Source of the DNA: Guillardia theta CCMP2712
Taxonomy: Eukaryota; Cryptophyceae; Pyrenomonadales; Geminigeraceae
Length of the DNA: 28,826 nt
Direction of reading: 5' to 3'
Assembly (NCBI RefSeq): GCF_000315625.1
Contig: NW_005434621.1
Location: 65,610-94,435 of the forward strand
Positions 1 through 10,592 of the stretch are shown piece by piece. The position numbers were made by a program, and so were the translations under genes. The notes below the pieces were generated by a model, which worked only from the letters and a program-made list of their open reading frames with translations, made no database searches and had not been told where the DNA came from. How positions within the stretch are numbered: the first letter of the stretch is position 1; each line of letters starts with the position of its first letter.

Positions 1-60
1 GAGGAGGAGGAGGAGGAGGAGGAGGAGGAGGAGGAGGAGGAGGAGGAGGAGGAGGAGGAG
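1..60. repeat. (GAG)20 microsatellite
   Basis: Twenty uninterrupted GAG units, with a second shorter tract at about 143-166. On the minus strand this is a CTC tract. It lies downstream of the splice donor at 185 of the minus-strand C2/PDZ gene, so it probably sits in an intron of that gene whose next exon is outside the window. Confidence 0.95.
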
Positions 61-185
61 CAAGAGGAAACGAGGGGTGGGGGGTTGAAGGGAGGACGTA
101 AGGAGGGTGAAAGGAGGGTTGACGGAGGTGGTGTTGGTGAGAGGAGGAGGAGGAGGAGGAGGAGGAGAGTTAGAACATCCCGGAC

Positions 186-2046
186 CTGAAGCCCAGCAGG
201 AAGCTCAGGAGAGCTGGAGAAGGTGAAGGGCCCGCTTCCTGTGAACGTCGCCTGCATGCCATCCATTCCCACGTTCCTGACCAGCATCACCTCGGCTTGC
301 GGGAAGCTCAAGGCCTCTGGGGGACGCAAGACTGAGATGAGCATGTCGCATCCTATCCGCCCTCCCTCGGAGGAGGCGAAGATCGTGCAGCAGTGCTCGG
401 TCACGTCCTGCACTGGAGTCCCCGAGATCGTTCCTGTGCTGGGGTCCAGCTGAAGGCCGGGAGGGAGCCCGGGGTCCGAGGAGAAGGTGAACGGGCCGGA
501 GCCGTCCACCTCCTTTACCTCATTGGGTGTGATGGCCTCTCCCAGCTTGTACTGCAGCTGATGACCGAGCTGGTACACGAAGGTGCTGGGCTCCTGCAGG
601 ACCAGGATCTTGACTTGAGAGTTGACCCTCATCCCGCACACGTTGTGCGCCGTGATGTGGAGGACATGGTCGCCCGGCGCCGACGGGCTGCCGGAGATCA
701 GTCCGGTCTTGGGACAGACGGTGAGCCCACCGGGGACTTCAGTACAGGAGTACTGGACCGGGAGGGCCTCCAGGGGCCTCAGCTGAGCCTGGAGGTCGGC
801 GATCCTCTTCCCCGCTATGACCTTGATTGCCTGAGGCTCATAGATGAGGGAGGAGGGGGGGATCGTGTATGCAACTCTCAGTGGATGGTCGCCGGGGATA
901 CGGCTCAAGGGGACGGCCCGGAGGACCGTGAGGGTGACGCGGCCATTCTGGGCCGATGGCAGCAAGCAGGCATGAGCCTTCTGCTTGCTCTCATCGCTAA
1001 TCCTCTTCCACTCCGCCGTCTTCGAGATCAGAGCTGCAGCAAAGACTGAGCACACAGGCAGCACGGGGCATGCAGACGTCATGAGGAATTTGAGAGGAAG
1101 GGAGGAGGAGGAGGAGGAGGAGGAAGAGGAGGAGGAGGAGGAGGAGGAGGAGGAGGATGGGGTGGAAGGCTAGTCTCACCGTTGATCCCCGTTTTCTCTG
1201 GGTCCTTGATCTTGGAGTCGGAAGCATATCCGATGATGATGTCGTCTACCCGCAAACCCGCCCTGCTGGCCACTCCATCCACGTGGCACACAGGGACCCC
1301 TCCCTGCTCCAAGACCTTGACGGACTTGGCAGTGAAAGACTCCATGATGCTGGGATAGCAGGCCCTGACCGCCTGGACGAGCTGCTGGTCCGAAGAGGAC
1401 TTGAACTTCTTCTTCAGCTCACCGATGGTCTGGTCGTGAAGGGTGAAGCCCATGGACAGGAGCTTACCAGCTGCATCCCTGGCAGTAGGGATGGACAAGG
1501 TGAGCGGGCAGATGACGTGCGCGGGGATGAAGGACTTGGATTGATGCCAGCTGATCTCGAGGTGAATCTCACCCTTCTGCTCGCCCTTTTGGATGTACAG
1601 CGGATGCCACCTGTCGTCTTTCCCGTTGACAAGCACGTCATGCAGGCAGATCCATGTGTCGCAGATGAAGCTGTCCGACATGTGCTTGTTCTCGTCCCAA
1701 AGGCTCACGTACAGGTGGTCGACCCCAGGGAGCAAGGAAGCTTCGTACACTGCCTCCTCTGCCCCGGCCCACTTTGGATCCTTGCCTCCATCTGTGTTGC
1801 AGGGGCTCTTCCACTCCTCCAGCAAGATTCGGGTCTCCCCTGCAAACCTGTGCTGCCGCATGGACGCCAATGGGGCCGTTCCATGCACAACGGACGCATC
1901 CTGCCAGGTTGAGGTGAACCAACATCGCAACATGCGAGCGCTGGATGTACCAGTCCAGGAGCGCACTTGATGTAAGGGTCTTGTTTGCCGATCATCTGAA
2001 CGCTCTTCAACCCTCTGGCTTCGACGAACTTGATTCGCAGCGCCAT
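186..2046 (-). CDS. C2-PDZ-putative Ig (He_PIG) multidomain protein, 3' part outside window
   Basis: Three exons: complement 1951-2046, 1852-1180 and 1045-186; a donor at 185 leads into a further exon off the left edge. The phases agree (0, then 1). The visible protein is about 543 residues. Residues 1 to about 134 form a C2 domain: it opens MALRIKFVEARGLK, contains DPYIKC, and later has DPKW and VSLWDENK, with acidic loops suited to Ca2+/lipid binding. About 210-300 is PDZ-like (GVPVCHVDGVASRAGLRVDD, split by an intron). From about 330 there are putative-Ig repeats with the family signature, GLTVCPKTGLISGSP and GLPPGLQLDPSTGTISGTP, and a third beginning ELPAGLQ. No signal peptide is seen, so a cytosolic, membrane-associated scaffold is an inference. 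The intron at 1046-1179 carries a CTC microsatellite on the sense strand. The exon 1/2 junction was chosen because it restores the C2 fold; it is the least certain junction. Confidence 0.8.
1104..1156. repeat. (GGA)n microsatellite in intron of the C2-PDZ gene
   Basis: A nearly pure GGA/GAG tract with one interruption. On the gene's sense (minus) strand it reads as (TCC)n, a pyrimidine tract upstream of the 3' splice site at 1046. Confidence 0.9.
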
Positions 2047-2564
2047 CTGTGCTCAGATCAATTCGCTCCGCGCCCCTTGATTGGTGACTCTCCTCTTTCT
2101 CTCGAAACGACAAAGCCTACCGCCCTCAAAGTTCTTCTGCTTCAAAACTTTCTGAATAGGATCTCGGCGTTGAATTTAGTTGCTCCTTCCTCTCCTTTCT
2201 CCTCGTCATTCACCCATCTTTGAATTTATCCCACTGCATTTGATTAACACTCCGTGAAGTACCTCGTAAAGACATTTCTTCTTTCCTCCCAGTTCGTACA
2301 CTATTTCCGTTCGGAACTCCTCTTGCCTCGGATCTCCTGCCTCTTCTTCCTCCCTCCCTGCCTCCCTGCCTCCCTTCCTCCTCCTCCTCCTCCTCGCTAA
2401 CTTGCCCGTTCCTTCGCTTCGTTGCACCCAGCACAGAAAGGACGCCCTACGGACTGATGATGACCCCCACCCCCATCTCGATTTATATTTGGACCCGTAG
2501 TGATAATCCATTTTAGTGCCAACCGTACCGGTGCTCAAGAACTCGGAAGTTGACATGACGTCGG

Positions 2565-2825
2565 ATGGACCCGGCGGCCCGGCCCGCCCGGCCGCCGCCG
2601 CCCGCCCGGCCCTCTGCCGTCCTTTACTCAAAGTTAAGTTAAAAATCAGTACGAGGACAATAATCATCGGAGAGTCGGAGGAGGCTTGACCCTGACACCG
2701 TCAGACTGGTGCCAGTGGAGCCGTGCAGTGCCAGGCGGCGGCGCGGGCCGGGGCCCGGCGCCCGTCACCCGACGGCGGCCCCCGGGAAACGGCGGGGCGC
2801 GGCCCGGCGGGGCGGGGGGCAACTT
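2565..2825. promoter_or_regulatory. GC-rich, CpG-dense island in divergent promoter region
   Basis: Almost entirely G and C, dominated by CCCGGCC, GGCGGCGCG and similar words with many CpG steps. It is interrupted by a more AT-rich patch around 2625-2670. It lies between two divergent genes. Promoter island is an inference from position and composition only. Confidence 0.4.
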
Positions 2826-2959
2826 ACTGAGGTCTTGGAGGCAGCAGAGTCTCACTAAGAAAAGTCTCGAGCTTCACGTGCTGCCCTTGTGCGATGGAGG
2901 CCGCCAGACAAGAAAAAAAGACAAGATCGTTCTTTATAACGATTCTTCGAAGAATTTTT

Positions 2960-3500
2960 AATAGGTAGGGTACCCACTGGTACCCTACAAAGATCGTATT
3001 GTGGGGTATTTTATACCCCTCCATCTCCGCAAACTTCTGTCCATCAAGGGTAGGTGGTATGAATGGGGAGAACGATCGAAGCAGGAGGACTACGAGAGGT
3101 GGGTACTTCAAATATAGAAAAGGGGGGTACTTTTGACCAGACTACTACCAGAATATTCCTTCGAAGCGACCCTAGCCCACGTGCCCTGTACCCCCCCCCA
3201 GCGACGAATGTACCCTACCCCATGTATTCTTATGTGTACCCCTGGAGTTGTCCTTACGTACCCCCATCAGGTGGATTCTCTCACCCAACTTTCAAATTGA
3301 TCGTAGTACCCCCTTTTACTCAGGAAATAAAATAGCCAAGGACCCCTAAAAATCATATCCACCCGTACTGTATAGTGTGTAGGGGTGTTTTGTTGGAGTA
3401 CCACCCTGGTGTTTACAGAACGCACCCGTCTTTGACACTACCACTACCCCCAATTCCATCGATTCTCCACTGTTCTACACAACTAGCACCCTACCCCCTA
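2960..3500. repeat. TACCCC/GGGGTA-rich dispersed element, copy 1
   Basis: The left part (about 2960-3140) is rich in GGGTA/GGGGTA words on the plus strand; the right part (about 3175-3500) is rich in TACCC/TACCCC. The word CAAGGACCCCT at 3337-3347 recurs exactly in the second element at 21393-21403, again next to an A-rich patch. The motif is irregularly spaced rather than tandem, so it is not a simple telomere array. No open frame of interest is present. It could be a degenerate repeat family or a G-quadruplex-forming regulatory region. Confidence 0.6.
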
Positions 3501-3888
3501 TTTATGTGAAGAAACGTCTCCAAACAACCCCCGTTCCAAATCCTGTTGACCCCCTACGATCCGCCGCAATGGGGGGCGGGAGGGCATGGAGAGGAGACGA
3601 GCGAAAGTGGGAGGCAGAGATAAAAGATAAGGGGCATGAGCTGCAGCAGCTGTGTAGACTTGCAGTCAAGGTAGAATCTTGCCATGACAGGTCCAAATTA
3701 GGTCCACTGATTATGATATTGGTTTCGAGCGCGCAAAGAGCGTGCGCAGGATTTTGTATCGGACAAAGAGGTTCGAAGGGATGGTCTCTTTGTCCAAAGT
3801 ATACTCTCATCAAGCTTGATCGAGAATCCTTGATTAGATGACAGCTGGCTGATTGATCTGCATGTGACCAACCTTGGTTTGCAGACCA

Positions 3889-6737
3889 ATGTGGTTGGCC
3901 AAGACCCTAATCGGCGCATGCGTGCTTGCAAGCACGTGTTCGGCATTCATGCCAACTGGAAGCAAAATGTTGCATCTTCGCTCTCCTGGTAAATGATCGA
4001 TCTTTTGTAACTTTGCAAGAGACGGGGGATTGATGTCGACCGCACCGCTCGTTCGCTCACTTTTGAACAGGCCGTCTGTCGTCAAGATGTAGGATATCAC
4101 AGCGGTTGCCTGCCCTGAAGCTCCCTAAGGTATGTCGAACGTTGATTTTTGCTCGTATGACAAATCTGCAGGGGCGAGCAAGTGGATTGCGCATGACGAC
4201 AGTGGCACCCGAGACCTTCGAGTTCCAGGTGTTGTTGCTTCTTACAACATTGACCTGGTTTTGACATGGTGTTTTTGCCAGGCCGAGGTCTCGCGGGTGA
4301 TGGACATCATCATCAACTCGCTCTACAGTGACAAAGACGTCTTCCTGCGTGAGCTTGTGGGTTCATGCGAAGTGTTTTGGACATAATGTCTCTTACTCCT
4401 CCATCTTGGCAAGGTCTCCAATGCTGCCGATGCTTGTGACAAGAAGCGATTCCTTGCGATCACCGAGAACAAGGTTCTGATCTGTGCATAGCATGATGGC
4501 TGAATGACAAGAGTCGAAACAGGGCTCTGCTGATAATCTTGAGATCAGGATTCAAGCTGACAAAGAGCAGAAGAAGGTGAATTAGTCAAGAAATCCTGTA
4601 GGGATTGGTTGATGTTGCGATGGCACAGTTGATTATCGAAGACTCTGGTGTGGGAATGACAAAAGATGAATTGATCAACAACTTGGGGCGTATTGCTCAG
4701 TCTGGAACAAAGCAATTTGCTGAAATGTTGAAGGTGATATATGCCACATTTGCTCTGTTTCTTTTGACCTTGAAAGTTCAGGCCAAGGAGAAGAATAAGG
4801 GTGACAGTGCAGCGAATCTTATTGGACAATTTGGTGTCGGCTTCTATTCAGGTCTACTTTTCCTTGATGCTTAAGAGACCTCTAAAACCGTTACATCAGG
4901 CTTCTTGGTTGCCAATAAGATGACAGTGATTAGTAAGGGCCTCAATGACGAGCAAGGAAGGTCATACAGGTAGCTGTGGAAGATGTGTAGGATGCGAGCT
5001 GATACATCCTTTATAAGATGGGAGTCAGAAGCTGGAAGCTCTTACACAATATCAGAGGTTGAGGGGGAAAGCGGCATCGAAGGGAACTCAGGGACCCGCA
5101 TCGAGCTCACCCTGCGGGAGGACGCCGACGAGTACCTGGATGACATGAAGATTAAAGCCCTCGTGCAGAGGTACTCCGAGTTTATCAACTTCCCGATCAA
5201 GGTACCATCGAAGCTTGCCGTTGAATCGCGCGTTGACGGGGCTCTTGACAGGTTTTCACCACCAAGACTACCTACGAGCAGGTTGAAGATGAAGAAGCCA
5301 ACAAAGATCTCAAGGAGGGCGAAACCCCCAAGAAGAAGACCATCCCCGTCACGAAGCAGGAGTGGGAAGTCCAGAACAAGCAGCAGCCCCTTTGGATGCG
5401 CCCACCTTCTCAGGTCACGGCAGAGCAATACGAGGAGTTTTACAAGAGCACATTCAAGGCCTTCGATAAGCCTCTTACCCTCTCTCACTTCTCCCTTGAA
5501 GGTCAGGTTGAATTTCGTGCTCTGCTTTATGTTCCTAGCATGTTGCCATTCGAGCTCGGGAGCAACATGTTTGATGAAAACGCGGGCAACATGCGCTTGT
5601 ACGTGAAGAGAGTGTTCATCAACGACAAGTTCACTGAGCTCTGCCCTCGCTGGCTCAAGTTTGTGAAGGGCGTCATCGACTCGGAGGACCTCCCCTTGAA
5701 CGTTGGACGTGAAATCTTGCAGAAATCTTCGGTCTTGAGAGTAGTGTCTCGAAGGATCGTGAAGAAGTCACTTGACATGTTCAATGACATCAAGGGCAAG
5801 GGTGGAGAAGACTGGGACACCTTCCAGAAGCAATTCGGCAAGTACCTCAAGGTTGGTGTGATCGAGGACAACGAGCACAGGAAAGACATCGGGGAGCTGA
5901 TTACTTTCGGATCGTCTGCATCCAAGGGAAATCTCACCACCTTGGGCGAGTACGTGTCTAGGATGAAGGAAGGTCAGCAGTACATCTACTACGTGTCGGG
6001 GGATGGAAGGGCTCAGTGTGAAATGTCTCCTGCGCTGGAGAAGGTGAAGAGCAATGGGTATGAAGTGATGTACTGCGTCGAGCCCCTCGATGAGCTCTGC
6101 ATGATGGAGCTGAAGGAGGTGGACGGCCCGGAAGACAAGAAGATCGAGATCATCGACCTTGGGCGAGACACGGTGAAGGGCATCGACGACAGCGAAGACA
6201 AGAAGGAGGAGAAACAGGAGAAGGAGAAGAGCTTTGATCAAGTCCTCAAGTTCCTCACGGACACTCTCGGTCAGAAGCGCGTGTCTAAGGTCGAGATCAG
6301 CTTGTCTTTGTCAGATAGCCCGTCTACGCTAGCCCAGGCACAATACGGCATGTCGCCCCAGATGCAGAAGTACATGAAGGCAAGAGCCGTTGCCATGGGG
6401 GAGGAGGCAGACTGGAGCGGAAACTCCGGTCAGGCCGCCATCCTTCAGGTCAACCCGAACCACCCCATCCTCATCTCTCTCAAGGACAAGGTACGTAGCT
6501 CCTTGGATCAGCCGCTCCTCTCCCTTGTCGTTGACTCATGCGTGTAGTTGGACGCCGGAGAGCCAGGCGAGGACGAGAAGAGGGTTGCAAGTCTCTTGTA
6601 AGCCGTTGTTGCTCCCGCAGAGGCGACGGGCTGACCTTGTGACCTGCAGGTTCCACGTGGCGCAGCTAAGAGGAGGATACGACATCACGGAGGGAGACAA
6701 GTTTGCCTCGCTGGTGACAGAGCTTCTCGCCAAGTGA
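3889..6737 (+). CDS. HSP90C: Plastid-targeted Hsp90 chaperone
   Basis: Thirteen exons: 3889-3988, 4071-4129, 4172-4228, 4282-4356, 4414-4473, 4523-4576, 4629-4733, 4782-4851, 4900-4969, 5018-5201, 5252-6490, 6548-6597 and 6650-6737; every junction keeps phase, giving 736 residues. It is an ATP-dependent homodimeric chaperone. Residues 1-19 are a signal peptide ([19 protein letters not shown]), Phe20 starts a basic transit-like segment, and the Hsp90 core begins at FEFQ (69-72). N-domain motifs include [30 protein letters not shown] and [14 protein letters not shown]. Middle-domain motifs include [12 protein letters not shown] and [12 protein letters not shown]-terminal motifs include [13 protein letters not shown] and NPNHPI. 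The protein ends ELLAK, so it lacks both the cytosolic MEEVD tail and an ER KDEL-type signal, consistent with an organellar paralogue. The CSA|F boundary favours stromal import across a complex plastid. Eleven of the twelve introns are 42-57 nt. The start is the only Met giving the signal peptide in frame. Confidence 0.96.
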
Positions 6738-6988
6738 AGGGATCAAGTCGCCGCTGTAGTAAAACATCAAAAATGCCGCACGAGCGCGCTGCCTCATCCT
6801 CCTCACTCCGACCTCAGATGCGCTCCAATCCTTCCACGCTCTTCTTTGCTTGCTGAAACTCGATGTGTCCTTGAACGAGCTGAGATGAGCTGACGAGACG
6901 TGTTTGAATCGAGTGACTTAGTCAGTAGGGTGAATGACGGCAGCCGGCAGTAGGTCATTCAATATACTGCCATTCATTTGATTACGAG

Positions 6989-6989
<1 letters not shown>

Positions 6990-7043
<54 letters not shown>
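6990..7043. repeat. (CTG)18 trinucleotide microsatellite
   Basis: An uninterrupted CTG tract about 250 bp downstream of the Hsp90 stop codon. It is long enough to be length-polymorphic between isolates. Confidence 0.95.
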
Positions 7044-7046
<3 letters not shown>

Positions 7047-7063
7047 CTCTCGATTCCATATCA

Positions 7064-7112
<49 letters not shown>

Positions 7113-7118
7113 CCTGCT

Positions 7119-7163
<45 letters not shown>

Positions 7164-7180
7164 TCTGCTCCTGCTCCTCC
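7064..7180. repeat. TGCTCC hexanucleotide array
   Basis: About nineteen TGCTCC (CTCCTG) units with a few CTCCTGCTCCTCC variants. The same hexamer recurs inside introns at 10530-10590, 10750-10830 and 14385-14425. Confidence 0.9.
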
Positions 7181-7234
7181 TTATTCACTCGATCTCATAT
7201 CGTCTCCCCTGATCCTTGTTTGTCGGGGAGCTTG

Positions 7235-7400
7235 TCAGAAGTACCCCCACTACCCCCACTTTACCCTTCCTCTACCCCACCAGTCTCCTTTTCATCACCC
7301 CCAGTAGAAAGACCCGCGCTTGCGACTGCCACTACCCCCACCGTTTACACCATGTACCTCCACCCCCTACTTTGTATGCAGACTACCCCCACCATTGACC
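7235..7400. repeat. TACCCCC-rich stretch, resembling the C-rich half of the dispersed element
   Basis: Repeated ACTACCCCCAC and TACCCC words with no matching GGGGTA-rich half nearby. Composition matches the right-hand parts of the elements at 2960-3500 and 20525-21420, but the shared CAAGGACCCCT word is absent. Confidence 0.45.
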
Positions 7401-8075
7401 GGCCTCCGCCGCACGTGACACGCATGCTTTGGCGCCATGGCGGTTCCCGCCCTGGGGCATGCCGCGCATGCGCGATCCTTGCTTCCTCCGGCTCCCTTCT
7501 CCTGCTTCTGCTGCTTCCTGATACTCCACTCTGACTGATATCAGCGCCTTCCTCCTCACGGACAGCCTCTTGTGCCTCCTACATTATTCTCAGCACCCCC
7601 CTTGCCATATTCGGAATGCTGCTTTGATATGAGTTTGCTCTGCACACTCTCGCAGGAGTGCCATGTCCTGTCTCTTGCTCATCAACAATTCATGCTTCGA
7701 GAAATAGTCAGCACGCTGCCTTCTCTCCTCTGCTTTCATCCCTGTGAACATAGCGAGTGCAAAACTGCTTGTTTCGTCTTCACGTGCGCTACGATGGTCT
7801 TGCTCTTCATAGAGATAGGAGAACAAAGATTCCGAGCAGGAGTGAGAGGACGGCGCTGTTTCATCTAGTCTCGTTTTACATCTTTGTAAGCTTGATTCTT
7901 GCCCGTTTGCGAGAATCAGCGTTGCCCGCGTCCCAGATGTTTGTGTTGTGTTGAGACCCTTGCGGTCCTCGTGTTCGTCATAAGCTTGACATGTCTCGAT
8001 GCATTCTGATGATTGTTAGATCCATTTGCTCAATTTCGAAAGTTAGCGATATTTCTGTGGGATCTGACATGTAAC

Positions 8076-10545
8076 ATGACAGCGGGAACTGGGGGAGAGC
8101 AGCGTCGTCACGCATTCGGCTACCAGTTGAGGGAGAGCAAGGTTTGGACTTGAGCTCAGGGCATCTGTGGTTGTTGCGAAGAGAAGACGTGGATGGTAGC
8201 ACTGGAAGGTTGAGAGCTCGAAAGAGAAGTGAATGCTGTGAAGAAGAGGAATGGGGGGAAAGATCGCAGCTGACGCGGCTTGAGGGACTTGCTGGTCAGA
8301 AAACCTCAGGGAGCGAGGGGAGGGGAGGAAAAAGAACGCGGGAGGAAGAAGCAAAGACTAGTTGGCCACAGACCGAGGATGGAGGTGAGGATGAGTCCAT
8401 ACTACCTCCTCTCAGCAATCTTCTCCTCTTCTTCTCCCTCCTCATTCCTCTCCCTGCCCTGCTCTCCCCCTGCTGCTGTCGCTGTCACTGACCACTCCTC
8501 GTTCCTCAGCGACACGGAGAAGCGCTCACGGAGATCCGGCAGCCTCCGCTTGCTTCTCCGCAGAAGCGAACCAAGCTTGACATCTTCGGGTCTGACAACA
8601 GCGTGAAGGCGTCGTCATGGCATGGTGAGGTGGTAGGAGGAAGGGAGCGAGGCAGTAACGCGAGCCGCGTTCAGGCTTCTCTCTGATGGATGAAGTGGAG
8701 GAGCTTCATGGCAGGTCTGATTGCTTTTATGCCCGGAGGAGGAGGAGTTTGAGACTTGTTGGAGTAGGGAGGCCTTCCGGCAGGACATGGCGATTAGCTT
8801 GGGAGCCCGAGGGGGAGGGGGAGGGGGAGGAGGAGGAGGTGATGAAGGTCAGAGTTCGTCATCGCCGAAGGTATTGCTTTTATCTCATGAGCGCTTCCTC
8901 TGTTCTGAAACACGTATAGGGTCTTCCGCCTAAGGTTGTAGCAAGAACCAACAGCCCGACCCGCCGAAAGGTGAAAATGGAGGGAAATTACCAAGGGAGG
9001 AGCGGAGGAGAAGAAGGAGGAGAAGAAGGAACGGAGGGAGGAGGGAAGGGGAAAGTAGCAGAAGAATGACGAAGCTTTGCAGTTGGTGGTGCGAGGGAAC
9101 TCGTTCGAGACCAAGGATTCTCCCAACTTCGAGAACGGAACAATCTTCGAGATGGAGGTGGAGGAACCGGAGGACAAGAAGGACAAGGAAAATGACAAGG
9201 ACAAGGAAAAAGGGGAAGAGGAGGAGGAGGGCAGAGAGGAGGATCAGCAATGTGAAGTTAAAGGCAAGAAAGCGTCCTCCTCGTCTTCGTCCTCGTCGGA
9301 CCAGAAAGCAGCTGGAGGCCCTGCAAAGTCAACACTTGACGATAAGAAGACCAAGTTGCAGCAGGTCCTTTCTCCTCCTCCTCCTCCTCCTCCTCCCCAT
9401 CTCCCTCCTCTTTTCTCGCCTCCCCCGCCCCCCCCTCCTCATCTTAACCTTGCCTGTTCTATTCCATTCCCTTCATCCCTTCATCATTCACTTTCTTTTT
9501 GCGGCCTCTTCCTGAAATCCTCTTTCTCCGCCTCCTCTCCCCCTGCCTCGTCCTCGTTCTCCTCCTCCTCCTCGTCTCCCCTCCCCAACTTCCACGTCCA
9601 CGGCCGCTTACGTGGCCCTGTAGGACGGCAATGCTCTGCTTCCTGCCATCCCTGCCCTTGTGGGTGGAGGCAACGCAGACACGGAGAACGCAGCAGCGGC
9701 ACTTGCGATGCTGCAGAACATGGCAGGAGGAGTAGCGACAGGTGCAGGAGGGGCAGGGGGGATGATGGTGCTGGGGATGCTGCGAGGCAAGCAGGAGGAG
9801 GAGCGCAGGCAAGGGGGAGATGGGGGCGTGCGAGGATCCGAGCAGCAGGTGCCTGTGCTGGTGAAGTCGGACGGGACAAAGATCCCGCTGAGCGGGGAGC
9901 TGCTGAGCAAGCTCGGTGTGCCATGGCTGGCGGCGGTTCCCATGGAGGGGAAGGGAGGGAGGGGAGGAGAGCACAGGAGGGCGGCTGCGGGAGAGGAGGA
10001 GAGGAGGAGGGCCCTGTGGCCTGAGGAGAGTCCCTCGACATCAGCAGCGCGCGGGGTGCAGGGGATGAATCTCAACTTGGAATCGCCAGAAAAGCAGGAG
10101 GAGGAGGGCAGGAAGGAGGAGGCGCCGAAGAAGGGCGCGGAAGTGAGGGGGAAGAGCACCAGGAGGGGAGAGGCTGCAGCCTCCAAGGACAGGGACAAGG
10201 TCGGGGAGCTGAGCAGAGCAGACGAGGCAGCGATCGCAGCTCTGCAGGAGCTGGGGGCAAGTGTAGAAGCATGGGAGAGCAGCGAGGAGGCGGGGAGGAG
10301 AAACAGAAGCTCAGGAAGCCTCCAGTCCCCTGGGGTAAAGACCCTCCTCCTCCTCCTCGCTCTCCTCCTCCTCCTCCTCCTCCTCCTTCTCCTCCTCCTC
10401 CTCCTCCTCCTCCTCCTCCTCCTCTTCGCCAGCTCTGACTCAGCTTGCATCAGACGGGAGGCAGCAGCGTCAACAGCAGACATGGAGCAGCAAGAGGCCG
10501 CCAAGTCACCCGTGCATGCCCGGGTAAACCATCTGCTCCTGCTCT

Positions 10546-10592
<47 letters not shown>

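Larger units (their letters stand above)
2047..3888. other. Divergent intergenic region between the C2-PDZ gene and Hsp90
   Basis: About 1.84 kb between two start codons facing away from each other. It holds a CT-rich stretch (2320-2400), a very GC-rich island (about 2565-2825), the TACCCC/GGGGTA-rich element (about 2960-3500) and unremarkable sequence to the Hsp90 start. A 153-codon minus-strand open frame at 2206-2667 crosses both the CT-rich stretch and the island edge; its Arg/Glu and Ala/Gly composition is what those repeats would give, so I do not call it a gene. Promoters for both flanking genes must lie here, but no specific box is recognisable. Confidence 0.7.
6738..8075. other. Intergenic region between Hsp90 and the bHLH-like gene
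   Basis: After the Hsp90 stop there is about 250 bp of plain sequence, then a (CTG)18 tract, a TGCTCC hexamer array, a C-rich stretch with many TACCCCC words (about 7235-7400), and AT-richer sequence to the next start. A 78-codon minus-strand frame at 7590-7826 has mixed, protein-like composition but no splice partners or recognisable motif. I see no convincing gene. Confidence 0.6.

Noticed and set aside
393-1049. 218-codon plus-strand open frame
   Set aside because: It is antisense to the Ig-repeat exon of the C2-PDZ gene, which has clear family motifs on the minus strand.
2206-2667. 153-codon minus-strand open frame upstream of the C2-PDZ gene
   Set aside because: Much of it is Arg/Glu and Ala/Gly runs from the CT-rich and GC-rich tracts; no motif or splice support.
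2960-3500. Interstitial telomere array
   Set aside because: TACCC words are irregularly spaced and change strand; no uniform tandem unit is present.
7590-7826. 78-codon minus-strand frame with mixed composition
   Set aside because: No family motif, no neighbouring exons with matching phase; too weak to call a gene.
9608-10504. 298-codon minus-strand frame with poly-Arg
   Set aside because: Antisense to a long plus-strand exon and to a CTC tract; the poly-Arg comes from the repeat.
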